A stretch of 64,000 nucleotides of DNA from Sphingobacterium nematocida (GCF_900168125.1 NZ_FUZF01000002.1:242464-306463), one strand, 5' to 3'; positions 24,380 to 35,112 are shown, numbered from the stretch's first letter. Numbers and translations: made by a program. Notes: generated by a model not told the origin, from the letters alone.

Positions 24380-25525
24380 CTAAAATGCTTCGCTAATACT
24401 TAGATAAAATCCAGATTGTCTTTTTTCTCCGGCTCTTTTTTCTCCAAAGGCATAATCTAATCGAATACTGCTACTGTGTTCTATACTAAAGAAGTAGCGG
24501 ATTCCCCCACCATAACTGGGCACCAAACGTAGATTGTTTGACTTTGAAAAAGTACTTCCTGTGCCTAAAAAGCCAGTTATGCCAAATCGAGGCATAAAAC
24601 GGTAGCGTAGTTCGGCTTGTGCTGTAGCGTAGTTGTTGTCTTTGTAGCGGCCCAAATAATATCCACGCATGCTCATGTCTCCACCGAGATCGCGCATGGC
24701 ATAAAATGGGATGTTATTCCCATAGGTGCCTCGGTATAATCCTTGTGTTGCTAAGCTAACTTTAGTTGAAAAGGGATAATAACCGCGCATGTCAACCTCG
24801 ATCATGCTTCCTTGATAATTTTCTTTGCCAAAAAAATTGGGTGCGTAGGCGTATTTTACTCTTCCGTAAATTCCTTTTGTGGTGAATGTCGTTACGTCTC
24901 GAGTGTCATAAAGTGCAGAAACGCCCAGGGCTAGAAATTGTCCGCCGGACTTACCGTATATTTCTGGAGATTCGAAGATTCCACCAGCCTCGACATCGCT
25001 GAATTTAAAATAATCGTAATTTGCATTTAAACCAACGTAAAGCTTTGGTGCCAGTTTTTTTTCTACGTCTACTTTGAATCGGTATAAGGTTTGTTCTAAA
25101 TAGTCTTCGTCGGCTTTCCAAGTATCATTGCCTATTCCGTAGAAGTTGAATGGCCAGTCTCGAAGACGTATATCTGTAAGTATATGATATTCGTTGCCTT
25201 TGGTCCATAGGTCGGATGTTAGGTTTACTTTCTTTTGCTTCTCCGTAGTTACGGTGGCAATAAGCATGACGTTTGAAGTCTTGCTTTGTAGATCGGTTCG
25301 ATCCATATAAAAGTTGTAGGTACTTGCTATACCTATTTCCAAACCCGTTTCCTGTGCGTATGCAACAGCGGGTAATACCATAAAACTAGGGCCTCTCGTA
25401 CTATCGTTTGTAGAGGAAAATACTTTTTTAATAACCTTTTTTACCAAGTTGTCTTCTTTTTGTGCAACAGCGGATAGCGAGATCCCTGTAAAGAGAAGAC
25501 TGCATAATAGTTTGTATCGAATCAT
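24380..25525 (-). CDS. BamA/TamA (Omp85) family outer-membrane beta-barrel protein
   Basis: A 381-residue protein with a signal peptide (about 1-21, ending AVAQK) followed directly by a predicted 16-strand surface-antigen barrel of alternating hydrophobic strands, ending in an aromatic residue (SISEAF). MRGYYLGRYKDNN matches the conserved RG(F/Y) motif of the Omp85 barrel lid loop. There is no room for POTRA domains, so it is a barrel-only member like many Bacteroidota homologues. It is convergent with the response-regulator operon, so a functional link to the exporter is not implied. Confidence 0.8.
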   Translation of the reverse strand: MIRYKLLCSLLFTGISLSAVAQKEDNLVKKVIKKVFSSTNDSTRGPSFMVLPAVAYAQETGLEIGIASTYNFYMDRTDLQSKTSNVMLIATVTTEKQKKVNLTSDLWTKGNEYHILTDIRLRDWPFNFYGIGNDTWKADEDYLEQTLYRFKVDVEKKLAPKLYVGLNANYDYFKFSDVEAGGIFESPEIYGKSGGQFLALGVSALYDTRDVTTFTTKGIYGRVKYAYAPNFFGKENYQGSMIEVDMRGYYPFSTKVSLATQGLYRGTYGNNIPFYAMRDLGGDMSMRGYYLGRYKDNNYATAQAELRYRFMPRFGITGFLGTGSTFSKSNNLRLVPSYGGGIRYFFSIEHSSSIRLDYAFGEKRAGEKRQSGFYLSISEAF

Positions 25526-25802
25526 GTAATATGAAAATTCAAAGCATCAAACTTAGATAAAATGCTTTGGAATCTCGAATAAGAACAGGAAAAACTGAGG
25601 CATAATTATCCTATTTACACGTTTTCTTGTGTTAAAAAAAAGGAGTAAATCATTTTTTGATTTTGGTCTAGAAGAAGTTTTCTTTTCATTGAAGTAGTAA
25701 ATAGGAGCATTGGTTAATGCGATTTGATATTTGATTGTGAAAATTATTTACTTGCATATCAGTGGGATGAATATTTAGCTGCGTTTTTTTTCTAAAATTA
25801 TT

Positions 25803-25832
25803 TTTGATAAGTCATTTCTGTGTCTATCTTTG
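25803..25832 (+). promoter_or_regulatory. Promoter candidate upstream of the tRNA-tuf operon
   Basis: TTTG at 25803-25806 and TATCTTTG at 25825-25832, 18 bp apart, match the Bacteroidota housekeeping promoter pattern (TTTG and TAnnTTTG). It lies about 180 bp upstream of the first tRNA. Confidence 0.6.
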
Positions 25833-25923
25833 CATCATCGAAAACGGAAACATCGGTTGTTTGTTCAGGATTTGATAACGTTCTTTAAGAAGAAAAAAGA
25901 AAAAAAGTTTTTTAAAATATCTC

Positions 25924-25954
25924 TTGCAAGTTTGAAATAAAATTTTGATTTTTG
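25924..25954 (+). promoter_or_regulatory. Proximal promoter candidate for the tRNA-tuf operon
   Basis: TTG at 25924-25926 and GATTTTTG at 25947-25954 with a 20-bp spacer, about 58 bp upstream of the first tRNA. The -7 element differs from TAnnTTTG at its first base. GC-rich bases follow at the expected start point. Confidence 0.5.
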
Positions 25955-26012
25955 CACTCGCTGTTAGAAAGTAACAGATGTTCTTAGAGATTTTGAATAA
26001 AACGTAATAAAA

Positions 26013-26085
<73 letters not shown>

Positions 26086-26111
26086 CTAAATGCGACGAAA
26101 GTTGCAGGTCT

Positions 26112-26192
26112 GGAGGGGTTCCAGAGCGGTCAAATGGGACGGACTGTAAATCCGTTGCTTCGGCTTCGAAGGTTCGAATCCTTCTCCCTCCA
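26112..26192 (+). tRNA. tRNA-Tyr (GTA)
   Basis: Class II tRNA of 81 nt with a long variable arm (TTGCTTCGGCTTCGA region). Acceptor GGAGGGG/TCCCTCC, anticodon stem ACGGA/TCCGT with loop CTGTAAA giving GTA. CCA is not encoded. Confidence 0.97.
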
Positions 26193-26226
26193 CACTTTTT
26201 CTGATCTCTTTTAGGGGAGATCAAAA

Positions 26227-26299
26227 GCGGAAGTAGCTCAGTTGGTAGAGCGATAGCCTTCCAAGCTATAGGTCGCGAGTTCGAACCTCGTCTTCCGCT
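26227..26299 (+). tRNA. tRNA-Gly (TCC)
   Basis: Cloverleaf of 73 nt: acceptor GCGGAAG/CTTCCGC, anticodon stem ATAGC/GCTAT with loop CTTCCAA giving TCC, and T-loop TTCGAAC. Confidence 0.97.
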
Positions 26300-26384
26300 C
26301 TTTAATTTCAAGATTTTTAGTCTCTATCTTTCGTAAATTATGATGTTAGGTGGGGGCATAAATCTGTAAATAAGCTTTTATAAA

Positions 26385-26456
<72 letters not shown>

Positions 26457-26531
26457 CGATAATTTAGTTTATTATTTTTTTTTGTATAAAATTTAATAAA
26501 GAATATTTAATAATTACTAATTCGCATAAAC

Positions 26532-27716
26532 ATGGCAAAAGAGAAATTTGACCGTAGTAAACCGCACTTAAACATTGGTACTATCGGTCACGTTGACCAC
26601 GGTAAAACAACGACTACAGCTGCTATCACAAAAGTATTGGCTGATAAAGGTTTATCAGAAGCTCGTTCATTTGATTCAATTGACTCTGCTCCTGAAGAAA
26701 AAGAACGTGGTATCACGATTAACACATCACACGTTGAGTATTCAACAGCTAACCGTCACTATGCACACGTTGACTGTCCAGGTCACGCCGATTACGTTAA
26801 GAACATGGTAACTGGTGCTGCTCAGATGGACGGCGCTATTATCGTAGTTGCTGCTACTGATGGTCCTATGCCTCAAACTCGTGAGCACATCCTATTGGCT
26901 CGTCAGGTTGGTGTTCCTGCGTTAGTAGTTTTCATGAACAAAACTGACTTAGTTGATGATCCAGAATTGTTAGACTTAGTTGAAATGGAAGTTCGTGAAT
27001 TATTATCTTTCTACGAATTCCCAGGTGATGATATTCCAGTAGTTAAAGGATCTGCTTTAGGTGCATTGAACGGTGAGCCTGAGTGGGTTGAGAAAATCAT
27101 GGAATTGATGGATGCTGTAGATAACTACATTCCAATCCCTCCACGTTTGACTGATCTTCCTTTCTTGATGCCAGTTGAGGACGTATTCTCGATCACAGGT
27201 CGTGGTACAGTTGCTACAGGTCGTATCGAAAGAGGTGTGATCAACTCTGGTGATCCAGTTGAGATCTTAGGTATGGGTGCTGAGAACTTGAAATCTACAG
27301 TAACAGGTGTTGAGATGTTCCGTAAAATCTTAGATTACGGTGAAGCTGGTGATAACGTAGGTTTATTGTTACGTGGTATTGAGAAAACTGATATCAAACG
27401 TGGTATGGTTATCTGTAAACCAGGTTCAGTAACTCCTCACGATCACTTCAAAGCTGAGGTTTACGTATTATCAAAAGCAGAAGGTGGACGTCACACTCCA
27501 TTCTTTAACAAATACCGTCCTCAATTCTATTTCCGTACAACTGACGTAACTGGAGAAATCTCTTTACCAGAAGGAACTGAAATGGTTATGCCAGGTGATA
27601 ACGTTACAATTACAGTGAAATTGATCTCTGCGATTGCGATGGAAAAAGGTCTACGTTTCGCTATCCGTGAGGGTGGTCGTACAGTAGGTGCTGGTCAGGT
27701 AACTGAAATCATTTAA
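26532..27716 (+). CDS. tuf: Elongation factor Tu
   Basis: A 394-residue GTPase that delivers aminoacyl-tRNA to the ribosome. G1 is GHVDHGKT (residues 19-26), the switch regions include RGITINTSH and DCPGHADY, and G4 is NKTD, where NKCD or NKVD is common in other bacteria. Domains 2 and 3 follow from about residue 205, ending GAGQVTEII. The gene uses a restricted codon set (GGT, CGT, AAA, CCA), as expected for high expression. It is placed after four tRNAs, as in many bacteria, and is followed by a strong intrinsic terminator. Confidence 0.99.
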   Translation: MAKEKFDRSKPHLNIGTIGHVDHGKTTTTAAITKVLADKGLSEARSFDSIDSAPEEKERGITINTSHVEYSTANRHYAHVDCPGHADYVKNMVTGAAQMDGAIIVVAATDGPMPQTREHILLARQVGVPALVVFMNKTDLVDDPELLDLVEMEVRELLSFYEFPGDDIPVVKGSALGALNGEPEWVEKIMELMDAVDNYIPIPPRLTDLPFLMPVEDVFSITGRGTVATGRIERGVINSGDPVEILGMGAENLKSTVTGVEMFRKILDYGEAGDNVGLLLRGIEKTDIKRGMVICKPGSVTPHDHFKAEVYVLSKAEGGRHTPFFNKYRPQFYFRTTDVTGEISLPEGTEMVMPGDNVTITVKLISAIAMEKGLRFAIREGGRTVGAGQVTEII

Positions 27717-27742
27717 TCTGTATAGATTAATCAAAAATAAAA

Positions 27743-27780
27743 ATAAGCTAATCGGTGAATGCTGATTAGCTTATTTTTTT
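27743..27780 (+). terminator. Intrinsic terminator after tuf
   Basis: A perfect 11-bp stem, ATAAGCTAATC with GATTAGCTTAT, a 10-nt loop and a run of T immediately after. It separates the tRNA-tuf transcript from the tRNA-Trp-secE-nusG transcript. Confidence 0.92.
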
Positions 27781-27822
27781 CTTTTTATCAGTATATTATT
27801 CTGAAATAAAAGATAAAAAATA

Positions 27823-27854
27823 TTTGCTGCAAACGGTTTAAAACACTATATTTG
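27823..27854 (+). promoter_or_regulatory. Promoter of the tRNA-Trp-secE-nusG operon
   Basis: TTTG (27823-27826) and TATATTTG (27847-27854) with a 20-bp spacer, a full match to the Bacteroidota promoter pattern. The tRNA-Trp starts 20 bp beyond the -7 element, so the leader is very short. Confidence 0.8.
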
Positions 27855-27874
27855 CAACACAAAATAAGAAATAC

Positions 27875-27945
27875 ACGGGCATAGTTTAAAGGTAGAACGA
27901 AGGTCTCCAAAACCTTTGGTCTGGGTTCGAGTCCTGGTGCCCGTG
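27875..27945 (+). tRNA. tRNA-Trp (CCA)
   Basis: Cloverleaf of 71 nt: acceptor ACGGGCA/TGCCCGT, anticodon stem AAGGT/ACCTT with loop CTCCAAA giving anticodon CCA. It is co-transcribed with secE 24 bp downstream, a common arrangement. Confidence 0.97.
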
Positions 27946-27969
27946 CATAATAACTTAAATAATCAAAAA

Positions 27970-28161
27970 ATGGCTAACGTACTTGGTTTTTTTAAAGAGT
28001 CATACGAAGAGATCACACAGAAGGTTACTTGGCCTACTTGGTCTCAGTTACAAAACCACGCTGTGGTTGTACTTATAGCTTCCTTAATAATCGCTATAGT
28101 GGTGTTGGCAATGGATAAGGCTTCAAGCAATATTCTGGAGTTGTTGTACGGTACTAAGTAA
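27970..28161 (+). CDS. secE: Preprotein translocase subunit SecE
   Basis: A 63-residue single-membrane-segment SecE: the conserved cytoplasmic amphipathic part FFKESYEEITQKVTWPTW (about 8-25), then one transmembrane helix (about 32-52). It stabilises SecY in the SecYEG channel. The ATG at 27970 gives the usual MANVLGFFKES start; an upstream in-frame start would lie inside tRNA-Trp and is rejected. It is followed by nusG after 20 bp. Confidence 0.97.
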   Translation: MANVLGFFKESYEEITQKVTWPTWSQLQNHAVVVLIASLIIAIVVLAMDKASSNILELLYGTK

Positions 28162-28181
28162 GCAGTCTATCAATTAGTATT

Positions 28182-28727
28182 ATGGCAGATCAAACGTTGA
28201 AATGGTACGTAGTGCGTGCTGTGAGTGGTAAAGAGAAAAAGGTAAAGCAATATATAGAGGCTGAAGTTAATCGTCTAGGAATTCAACATTTGATTCCTCA
28301 GGTGTTGATACCAATGGAGAAGTATTACCAGATGCGTGACGGTAAAAAAGTTGCGAAAGAGCGGAATTACTATCCAGGTTATGTATTGATCGAAGCAGCT
28401 TTAGATGGCGAGATCGAACATGTTATCAAGAACTTGAATAGTGTTATCGGTTTCTTGGGAGATAAAGCTGGTGTAGCGATTCCATTGCGTCAAGCGGAGA
28501 TAAATCGTATTTTAGGTAAAGTGGATGAGATGGCGGAGCAAGGGGAGTCTATTAATATGACTTACTTTGTTGGCGAGTCTGTTAAGGTAATCGACGGTCC
28601 ATTTAATGGATTTACCGGTGAAGTTGAAGAAGTGCATGAGGATAAGAAAAAATTAACAGTTATGGTTAAGGTGTTTGGACGTAAGACTCCTTTAGAGCTT
28701 AACTATATGCAGGTTGAAAAAGAGTAA
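28182..28727 (+). CDS. nusG: Transcription termination/antitermination protein NusG
   Basis: A 181-residue NusG: the NGN domain (KWYVVRAVSGKEKKVKQYIE) at residues 5-110 that binds RNA polymerase, and a KOW domain (VGESVKVIDGPFNGFTGEVEEV) from about 127 that contacts ribosomal protein S10 or Rho. It lies between secE and rplK as in most bacteria. A terminator follows, so the ribosomal-protein operon is separately initiated. Confidence 0.98.
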   Translation: MADQTLKWYVVRAVSGKEKKVKQYIEAEVNRLGIQHLIPQVLIPMEKYYQMRDGKKVAKERNYYPGYVLIEAALDGEIEHVIKNLNSVIGFLGDKAGVAIPLRQAEINRILGKVDEMAEQGESINMTYFVGESVKVIDGPFNGFTGEVEEVHEDKKKLTVMVKVFGRKTPLELNYMQVEKE

Positions 28728-28760
28728 TAAACGCTTACTAGTGAGTGTCAAAATATTTAA

Positions 28761-28789
28761 GCCAGTTCATTTTTTGAGCTGGTTTTTTT
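28761..28789 (+). terminator. Intrinsic terminator after nusG
   Basis: GCCAGTTCA pairs with TGAGCTGGT (9 bp, two G-U pairs), with a T-rich loop, followed by a run of seven T. Confidence 0.85.
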
Positions 28790-28839
28790 GTTTATAGAAA
28801 TATTTTGATGATAGTCTTTTTTAATTAAAAACTTATTAT

Positions 28840-28847
28840 TATCTTTG
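28840..28847 (+). promoter_or_regulatory. -7 promoter element of the rplK operon
   Basis: TATCTTTG matches TAnnTTTG. The -33 region about 20 bp upstream is T-rich (CTTTTTT) without a clear TTTG. It gives a leader of roughly 100 nt before rplK that could hold an L1-type feedback site, though I see no certain one. Confidence 0.6.
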
Positions 28848-28957
28848 CACCTCGTTTAGTTGCATAAATCTCTTGATTAGTAGCTTTTCGGAATAAATGT
28901 TACAAGTATTGCTTCCAACTTACTAACAAACATTTAACAAATTAAATAACAAACAAA

Positions 28958-29401
28958 ATGGCAAAAGAAGTCAGTGCGTTAGTAAAATTACAAGTAAAGG
29001 GCGGTGCAGCAAATCCATCTCCTCCAGTAGGACCTGCTTTAGGTGCTAAGGGTGTGAATATTATGGATTTCTGTAAGCAGTTCAATGCTCGTACGCAAGA
29101 CAAACCAGGACAAGTATTGCCCGTTGTAATTACTGTTTATGCTGATAAATCATTTGATTTTATCATTAAGACTCCACCAGTAGCAGTTCAGTTGAAAGAC
29201 GCTGCTAAATTGAAAAGTGGATCTGGCGAGCCTAACCGTAAGAAAGTTGCTTCTATTACTTGGGAGCAAGTGGAAACGATCGCTAAAGATAAAATGCCGG
29301 ATTTAAATGCATTTACCGTAGACGCGGCAATGAGAATGGTCGCTGGTACGGCGCGTAGTATGGGTATCACTGTTTCAGGTGACGCTCCTTGGAAAAATTA
29401 A
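28958..29401 (+). CDS. rplK: 50S ribosomal protein L11
   Basis: A 147-residue L11: N-terminal domain with the proline-rich segment [20 protein letters not shown] (about 15-34), then the C-terminal 23S rRNA-binding domain ending [13 protein letters not shown]. It forms the GTPase-associated centre with L10 and L7/L12. First gene of the rplKAJL-rpoBC run; 22 bp separate it from rplA. Confidence 0.98.
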   Translation: MAKEVSALVKLQVKGGAANPSPPVGPALGAKGVNIMDFCKQFNARTQDKPGQVLPVVITVYADKSFDFIIKTPPVAVQLKDAAKLKSGSGEPNRKKVASITWEQVETIAKDKMPDLNAFTVDAAMRMVAGTARSMGITVSGDAPWKN

Positions 29402-29423
29402 TTAACGAAATCAGTTTAAGAAA

Positions 29424-30122
29424 GTGGCTAGATTAACAAAGAATCAAAAAGCGGCACTATCCAAAATTGAAGCTGGTAAGGCGTACACTTTAGCTGATGC
29501 TGCGGCATTGGTTAAAGAGATTACTATGGCTAAATTTGACGCTTCTGTGGATATCGACGTGCGTTTGGGCGTAGATCCACGTAAAGCGAATCAAATGGTT
29601 CGTGGTATTGCAACATTGCCTCACGGAACTGGAAAAACTGTGCGTGTTTTAGTATTGTGTACTCCTGATAAGGAGGAAGAAGCTAAAGCCGCAGGTGCAG
29701 ATTACGTAGGCCTTGACGACTATATCAGCAAAATTGAAGGTGGTTGGACTGACGTTGACATCATTATTACTATGCCTTCGGTTATGGCAAAAGTAGGTAA
29801 ATTGGGCCGTATTTTAGGGCCAAGAAACTTAATGCCTAACCCTAAGACTGGTACAGTAACTACAGAAGTAGGAAAAGCTGTAACAGACGTAAAAGGCGGT
29901 AAGATTGATTTCAAGGTTGACAAGACAGGAATTATTCACACTTCAGTTGGAAAAGTGTCTTTCCCTGCGGAGAAAATTTACGAAAACGCATTAGAAGTAT
30001 TGCAAGTTATCAGTAAATTGAAACCTTCTGCAGCTAAGGGAACATACTTCAAGAGTATTCACATCTCATCAACGATGAGTCCGGGTATTCATGTAGAAAC
30101 TAAATCAGTAGCAGGAATTTAA
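29424..30122 (+). CDS. rplA: 50S ribosomal protein L1
   Basis: A 232-residue L1 of the ribosomal L1 stalk, with the conserved segment [10 protein letters not shown] and N-terminal [15 protein letters not shown]. The start is GTG at 29424, which gives the family N-terminus; no ATG fits. In many bacteria L1 also represses its own operon. The rplJ start follows after only 2 bp, so translation is probably coupled. Confidence 0.98.
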   Translation: MARLTKNQKAALSKIEAGKAYTLADAAALVKEITMAKFDASVDIDVRLGVDPRKANQMVRGIATLPHGTGKTVRVLVLCTPDKEEEAKAAGADYVGLDDYISKIEGGWTDVDIIITMPSVMAKVGKLGRILGPRNLMPNPKTGTVTTEVGKAVTDVKGGKIDFKVDKTGIIHTSVGKVSFPAEKIYENALEVLQVISKLKPSAAKGTYFKSIHISSTMSPGIHVETKSVAGI

Positions 30123-30124
30123 TC

Positions 30125-30643
30125 ATGAGAAAAGAAGAAAAACAAGAAATTGTTCAAGCTTTGGCCGAACAGATTAAATCCTACGGTAATTTCTATATTA
30201 CTGACACTGCTGATTTATCTGTTGAAAAAATCAATGGAATTCGTCGCAAATGTTTCGAGCAAGATATTATCATTCAAGTTGCTAAGAACAGCTTGATCGA
30301 GAAAGCTTTGATCGAAGCGGGTATTGACTCAGAAGAACTTAAAGGTGTCTTGAAAGGAGCTTCTACAATGATGTTCTCTGAGAATGCTAATGCGCCGGCA
30401 AAATTGATCAAACAATTACGTAAAGAAGGTGATAAGCCTGTTTTAAAAGCAGCTTATATCCAAGAAACGGCTTTCGTAGGCGACGATCAATTGAATGCAC
30501 TAGTTAACCTTAAATCTAAGGATGAATTGGTTGCAGACATTATTGCGGCATTACAATCACCTGCGAAGAATGTTATTTCTGCTCTTCAATCGGGAGGAAA
30601 TACAGTTTCAGGTTTGTTGAAAGCTTTAGAAGACAGAGGCTAA
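30125..30643 (+). CDS. rplJ: 50S ribosomal protein L10
   Basis: A 172-residue L10, the base of the ribosomal stalk that binds L7/L12 dimers through its C-terminal helix (about 140-170). N-terminus MRKEEKQEIVQALAEQI and the segment ADLSVEKINGIRRKCFE are typical. There is no separate L10 leader because rplA abuts it. Confidence 0.98.
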   Translation: MRKEEKQEIVQALAEQIKSYGNFYITDTADLSVEKINGIRRKCFEQDIIIQVAKNSLIEKALIEAGIDSEELKGVLKGASTMMFSENANAPAKLIKQLRKEGDKPVLKAAYIQETAFVGDDQLNALVNLKSKDELVADIIAALQSPAKNVISALQSGGNTVSGLLKALEDRG

Positions 30644-30716
30644 CGAACGTCTCTTAAAAAAAGTTCGTATACTATTAAAAATAATTATTTAAGAAAATTT
30701 TAAAAATCAAAATAAA

Positions 30717-31094
30717 ATGGCAGATTTAAAACAACTTGCTGAACAGTTAGTTAACTTAACGGTAAAAGAAGTTAAAGAATTAGCTGATATCTTAAAAGAT
30801 GAGTACGGTATCGAGCCTGCTGCTGCTGCTGTTGCAGTTGCTGCTGCTCCTGCTGAAGGTGGCGCTGCTGCTGCTGAAGAGAAAACATCATTTGACGTTA
30901 TCTTGAAAGAAGCTGGTGGTCAGAAATTAGCAGTAGTTAAATTAGTTAAAGATTTAGCTGGCTTAGGCTTGAAAGAAGCTAAAGATTTAGTTGACGGTGC
31001 TCCTAAAGAATTGAAAGCTGGTGTTTCTAAAGACGAAGCAGAAGCTTTGAAAAAACAATTAGAAGAAGCTGGTGCTGTTGTTGAAATTAAATAA
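30717..31094 (+). CDS. rplL: 50S ribosomal protein L7/L12
   Basis: A 125-residue L7/L12: N-terminal dimerisation domain, an Ala/Gly-rich hinge (about 35-55), and a C-terminal factor-binding domain with [20 protein letters not shown]. It recruits translation GTPases. A 73-bp A/T-rich gap separates it from rplJ; a perfect hairpin lies downstream, before rpoB. Confidence 0.98.
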   Translation: MADLKQLAEQLVNLTVKEVKELADILKDEYGIEPAAAAVAVAAAPAEGGAAAAEEKTSFDVILKEAGGQKLAVVKLVKDLAGLGLKEAKDLVDGAPKELKAGVSKDEAEALKKQLEEAGAVVEIK

Positions 31095-31118
31095 TTTCGC
31101 ATAACGCCCAAAAGAGAT

Positions 31119-31147
31119 TAGACTCTGATAGTTTCTATCAGAGTCTA
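31119..31147 (+). terminator. Hairpin between rplL and rpoB (attenuator or processing site)
   Basis: A perfect 13-bp stem, TAGACTCTGATAG with CTATCAGAGTCTA, and a 3-nt loop. The tract after it is only weakly T-rich (TTCCTGTTTT), so partial termination or RNase processing is more likely than full termination. In Escherichia coli the same junction holds an attenuator and an RNase III site. Confidence 0.65.
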
Positions 31148-31258
31148 TTCCTGTTTTAATGTATTGAACTAGGTCATATGTGTACTGTCGTATGATTTGG
31201 AGAGTGACAATTAGCAGTACAATTAAGCTCAGTTTTTTTAAACTAAAATCTTATTCCC

Positions 31259-34200
31259 TTGGCAAACAATAATATTCAAAAGGAAAGAGTGAACTTTGCT
31301 ACAAGTAAGAAGGTAATTGATTATCCGGATTTCTTGGACGTGCAATTGGAGTCTTTCAGGGAGTTTTTTCAATTGGAAACTACTTCTGATAATCGCCATC
31401 AGGAAGGGTTGTACAAGGTTTTCGCGGAAAACTTCCCTATTTCTGATTCAAGAAACATTTTCGTGCTAGAGTTTTTGGATTATTTCATTGATCCGCCTCG
31501 TTACGATATTCAAGAATGTATCGAGCGTGGTCTAACTTATAGCGTGCCTTTAAAAGCAAAGTTAAAGTTATCTTGTAATGACGAAGAGCACGAGGATTTC
31601 GAAACGATTGTACAAGATGTATATTTAGGTACAATCCCGTACATGACACCAAAAGGTACTTTCGTGATCAATGGTGCTGAACGTGTAATTGTATCTCAGT
31701 TGCACCGCTCTCCTGGCGTATTCTTTGGTCAGAGTAGACACACAAATGGTACTAAACTTTATTCTGCAAGGGTAATCCCTTTTAAAGGGTCTTGGATCGA
31801 ATTCGCTACTGACGTTAACAACGTTATGTATGCTTACATCGATCGTAAGAAAAAGTTCCCAGTTACGACTTTGTTACGTGCTATCGGTTATGATTCAGAT
31901 AAGGACATCTTAGAATTATTCGATCTAGCTGATGAAGTGAAAGTTAGTAAATCGGGACTAAAAAAATACATTGGTCGTCGTTTAGCAGCAAGGGTATTAA
32001 ACAAATGGACTGAAGATTTTGTAGACGAGGATACAGGTGAAGTTGTATCTATCGATCGTAACGAAATTATTTTTGAACGTGAAACTGTTTTGGAAGAGGA
32101 TCACATTGACTTGATCATCGACGCAGGTGTAAAATCTATTATACTAGCGAAAGAGGATGAATCAAACAATGCGGACTATTCTATTATATATAATACCTTA
32201 CAGAAAGATACGTCTAACTCAGAGAAAGAAGCGGTAGAGCATATCTATCGTCAATTGCGTAACGCTGAACCACCTGATGAGGAAACTGCTCGTGGTATCA
32301 TCGATCGTTTATTCTTCTCGGACAAACGTTATGATTTAGGTGATGTAGGTCGTTACCGTATCAATCGTAAGTTACAATTAGGTAAAGATGCCGATACTAA
32401 GGTATTGACACGTGAGGATATTATTGCTATTGTTAAGTACTTGATCAATTTGATCAACTCTAAAGCTGAAGTGGATGATATCGATCACTTGTCAAATCGT
32501 CGTGTACGTACTGTTGGTGAGCAGTTGTATGCTCAATTTGGTGTTGGTCTAGCACGTATGGCTCGTACTATCCGTGAGCGTATGAATATCAGAGACAACG
32601 AGGTGTTTACACCTACGGATTTGATTAATGCACGTACATTGTCGTCGGTCATTAACTCATTCTTCGGAACAAATCAGTTGTCTCAGTTTATGGATCAAAC
32701 GAATCCTTTGGCTGAAATTACGCACAAGCGCCGTTTATCTGCCTTAGGTCCTGGTGGTCTTTCTCGTGAGCGCGCCGGATTTGAGGTTCGTGACGTTCAC
32801 TATACACACTATGGCCGTCTTTGTACCATCGAAACACCAGAGGGACCGAACATCGGTTTGATTTCTTCTTTGGCTGTCCATGCGAAGATTAATAATCTAG
32901 GGTTCATCGAAACGCCATATCGTAAAGTTGAAAACGGGCGTGTGGTTGTAGAAGAGCCTGTCGTGTATTTGTCTGCGGAAGATGAAGATGAAAAAACAAT
33001 TGCGCAGGCGAATGCAATGTATGACGATAAAGGTAATTTTGAAGATCCAAAAGTGAAAGCTAGATATGAGGGTGACTTCCCTATTATCGAACCTGAGAAG
33101 TTGGATTTAATGGACGTTGCTCCAAACCAAATTACTTCGATAGCAGCATCATTGATTCCTTTCTTGGAGCATGATGATGCCAACCGTGCATTGATGGGAT
33201 CGAACATGCAGCGTCAAGCTGTTCCTTTGTTACGTCCGCAAGCACCGATCGTAGGTACTGGTCTTGAAGGACGTGTAGCATCTGATTCACGCACGTTGAT
33301 CAATGCTGAAGGTTCTGGCGTTGTTGAGTACGTTGATGCTGAAGAGATCAAAATTCGTTATGATCGTACTGATGATGATCGTTTGGTCTCATTTGATGAC
33401 GACGTTAAAACTTACCGTTTAATTAAATTTAAGAAAACGAATCAGAATACTTGTATTAACCTGAAGCCGATCGTTAAGAGGGGTCAGAAGGTTGTTAAAG
33501 GTCAGGTATTATGTGAGGGGTACGCAACAGAGGATGGCGAGCTAGCATTAGGTCGTAACCTGAAAGTGGCGTTCATGCCTTGGCAAGGTTACAACTTTGA
33601 GGATGCGATCGTAATTTCTGAACGTGTAGTATCTCAAGATATTTTCACTTCACTTCATATTGAAGAGTTTGAATTAGAAGTTCGTGATACAAAACGTGGT
33701 GAAGAAGAATTAACTGCTGATATTCCTAACGTATCCGAAGAAGCTACTAAAGACTTGGACGAAAACGGTATTATCCGTGTCGGAGCTGAGGTTGGAGAAG
33801 GAGATATCTTGATCGGTAAGATTACGCCTAAAGGAGAATCTGATCCTTCACCGGAAGAAAAATTATTACGGGCTATCTTTGGTGACAAAGCAGGTGACGT
33901 AAAAGATGCTTCTTTGAAGACTCCACCGTCTATTAAAGGTGTAGTTATCGATACCAAGTTATTCTCTCGTGCTAAGAAAATGTCTAAAGAAGTCGAAAGA
34001 AAGGCTTTAGAGAAATTGGAGGTTACGCACGAAAAGAACCTAAGAATATTGAAAGATCGTTTGGTTGATAAATTATTTACAATTGTAAATGGTAAAACCA
34101 GTCAAGGTATCTATAATGTTTATAAAGAGTTGTTGCTTGCAAAAGGAGCTAAGTTTACCCAAAAAATCTTGATGGATCTAGACTATGCAAATGTTAACCC

Positions 34201-35068
34201 ATTTGGATGGACTACGGACGATGAGAAGAATGATATGGTAAAAATGGCTCTTCATAACTACAACATCAAGTTGAATGAAGAGTTAGGTGCTTTCAAACGT
34301 GATAAATTTGCTGTTTCTGTGGGTGATGAACTACCTTCTGGTATCGTACAGATGGCTAAAGTTTATGTTGCTAAGAAACGTAAATTGAAAGTGGGAGATA
34401 AGATGGCTGGTCGTCACGGTAACAAAGGTATCGTAGCACGTATCGTTCGTGATGAAGATATGCCTTTCTTAGAAGACGGTACACCTGTTGATATTGTGTT
34501 GAATCCACTAGGGGTACCTTCACGTATGAACTTGGGACAGATCTATGAAACTGTATTAGGTTGGGCAGGTCAAAAATTAGGTATGAAGTTCGCAACTCCA
34601 ATCTTCGACGGTGCTGAAATGGATCAAGTAGAAGAGTGGGTAGACAAAGCAGGATTACCTAGATCAGGTCGTACGTATTTGTACAACGGTCTTACAGGAG
34701 ATCGTTTTGACCAACCGACTACTGTTGGGGTTATCTATATGTTGAAATTAGGACACATGGTTGATGATAAGATGCATGCTCGTTCTATCGGACCTTACTC
34801 ATTGATTACGCAACAGCCATTAGGTGGTAAGGCGCAATTCGGTGGTCAGCGTTTCGGTGAGATGGAGGTTTGGGCCTTAGAAGCATTCGGTGCATCTAAC
34901 ATCTTACAAGAGATCTTGACTGTGAAATCGGATGACGTTGTGGGACGTGCTAAGACATATGAAGCAATCGTCAAAGGTAATAATTTGCCTACTCCATCTG
35001 TTCCTGAATCGTTCAATGTATTAGTACATGAACTACGTGGTTTGGGTCTAGATATCACATTAGATTAA
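31259..35068 (+). CDS. rpoB: DNA-directed RNA polymerase subunit beta
   Basis: A 1269-residue beta subunit. The start is TTG at 31259, which gives the family N-terminus [18 protein letters not shown]; no suitable ATG lies nearby. The rifampicin region [20 protein letters not shown] is followed by RLSALGPGG and carries the sensitive-type Asp, His and Ser. The C-terminus has the conserved [21 protein letters not shown] 164-bp leader with a hairpin separates it from rplL and a 73-bp gap with another hairpin from rpoC. Confidence 0.99.
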   Translation: MANNNIQKERVNFATSKKVIDYPDFLDVQLESFREFFQLETTSDNRHQEGLYKVFAENFPISDSRNIFVLEFLDYFIDPPRYDIQECIERGLTYSVPLKAKLKLSCNDEEHEDFETIVQDVYLGTIPYMTPKGTFVINGAERVIVSQLHRSPGVFFGQSRHTNGTKLYSARVIPFKGSWIEFATDVNNVMYAYIDRKKKFPVTTLLRAIGYDSDKDILELFDLADEVKVSKSGLKKYIGRRLAARVLNKWTEDFVDEDTGEVVSIDRNEIIFERETVLEEDHIDLIIDAGVKSIILAKEDESNNADYSIIYNTLQKDTSNSEKEAVEHIYRQLRNAEPPDEETARGIIDRLFFSDKRYDLGDVGRYRINRKLQLGKDADTKVLTREDIIAIVKYLINLINSKAEVDDIDHLSNRRVRTVGEQLYAQFGVGLARMARTIRERMNIRDNEVFTPTDLINARTLSSVINSFFGTNQLSQFMDQTNPLAEITHKRRLSALGPGGLSRERAGFEVRDVHYTHYGRLCTIETPEGPNIGLISSLAVHAKINNLGFIETPYRKVENGRVVVEEPVVYLSAEDEDEKTIAQANAMYDDKGNFEDPKVKARYEGDFPIIEPEKLDLMDVAPNQITSIAASLIPFLEHDDANRALMGSNMQRQAVPLLRPQAPIVGTGLEGRVASDSRTLINAEGSGVVEYVDAEEIKIRYDRTDDDRLVSFDDDVKTYRLIKFKKTNQNTCINLKPIVKRGQKVVKGQVLCEGYATEDGELALGRNLKVAFMPWQGYNFEDAIVISERVVSQDIFTSLHIEEFELEVRDTKRGEEELTADIPNVSEEATKDLDENGIIRVGAEVGEGDILIGKITPKGESDPSPEEKLLRAIFGDKAGDVKDASLKTPPSIKGVVIDTKLFSRAKKMSKEVERKALEKLEVTHEKNLRILKDRLVDKLFTIVNGKTSQGIYNVYKELLLAKGAKFTQKILMDLDYANVNPFGWTTDDEKNDMVKMALHNYNIKLNEELGAFKRDKFAVSVGDELPSGIVQMAKVYVAKKRKLKVGDKMAGRHGNKGIVARIVRDEDMPFLEDGTPVDIVLNPLGVPSRMNLGQIYETVLGWAGQKLGMKFATPIFDGAEMDQVEEWVDKAGLPRSGRTYLYNGLTGDRFDQPTTVGVIYMLKLGHMVDDKMHARSIGPYSLITQQPLGGKAQFGGQRFGEMEVWALEAFGASNILQEILTVKSDDVVGRAKTYEAIVKGNNLPTPSVPESFNVLVHELRGLGLDITLD

Positions 35069-35083
35069 TCAAGCAAAGAAATG

Positions 35084-35112
35084 AGCTTAGGAGGTCTTCG
35101 ACCTCTTAAGCT
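35084..35112 (+). terminator. Hairpin between rpoB and rpoC
   Basis: AGCTTAGGAGGTC pairs with GACCTCTTAAGCT (13 bp, one G-U) across a TTC loop, followed by only three further T. It lies between two genes whose products are needed in equal amounts, so a role in RNA processing or stability is more likely than termination. Confidence 0.6.

Larger units (their letters stand above)
25526..26012. other. 487-bp intergenic region with tRNA/tuf operon promoters
   Basis: No gene is seen. The first 250 bp or so appear to be the upstream region of the minus-strand outer-membrane protein gene. The last 210 bp carry two TAnnTTTG-type promoter candidates pointing to the tRNA cluster, with an A/T-rich leader segment (about 25880-25920) between them. 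Confidence 0.6.

Noticed and set aside
27916..27969. An N-terminal extension of SecE
   Set aside because: It would start inside tRNA-Trp; the ATG at 27970 gives the normal SecE N-terminus.
31259..35068. Rifampicin-resistance allele of rpoB
   Set aside because: The cluster residues equivalent to the main resistance positions (Asp, His, Ser) are of the sensitive type.
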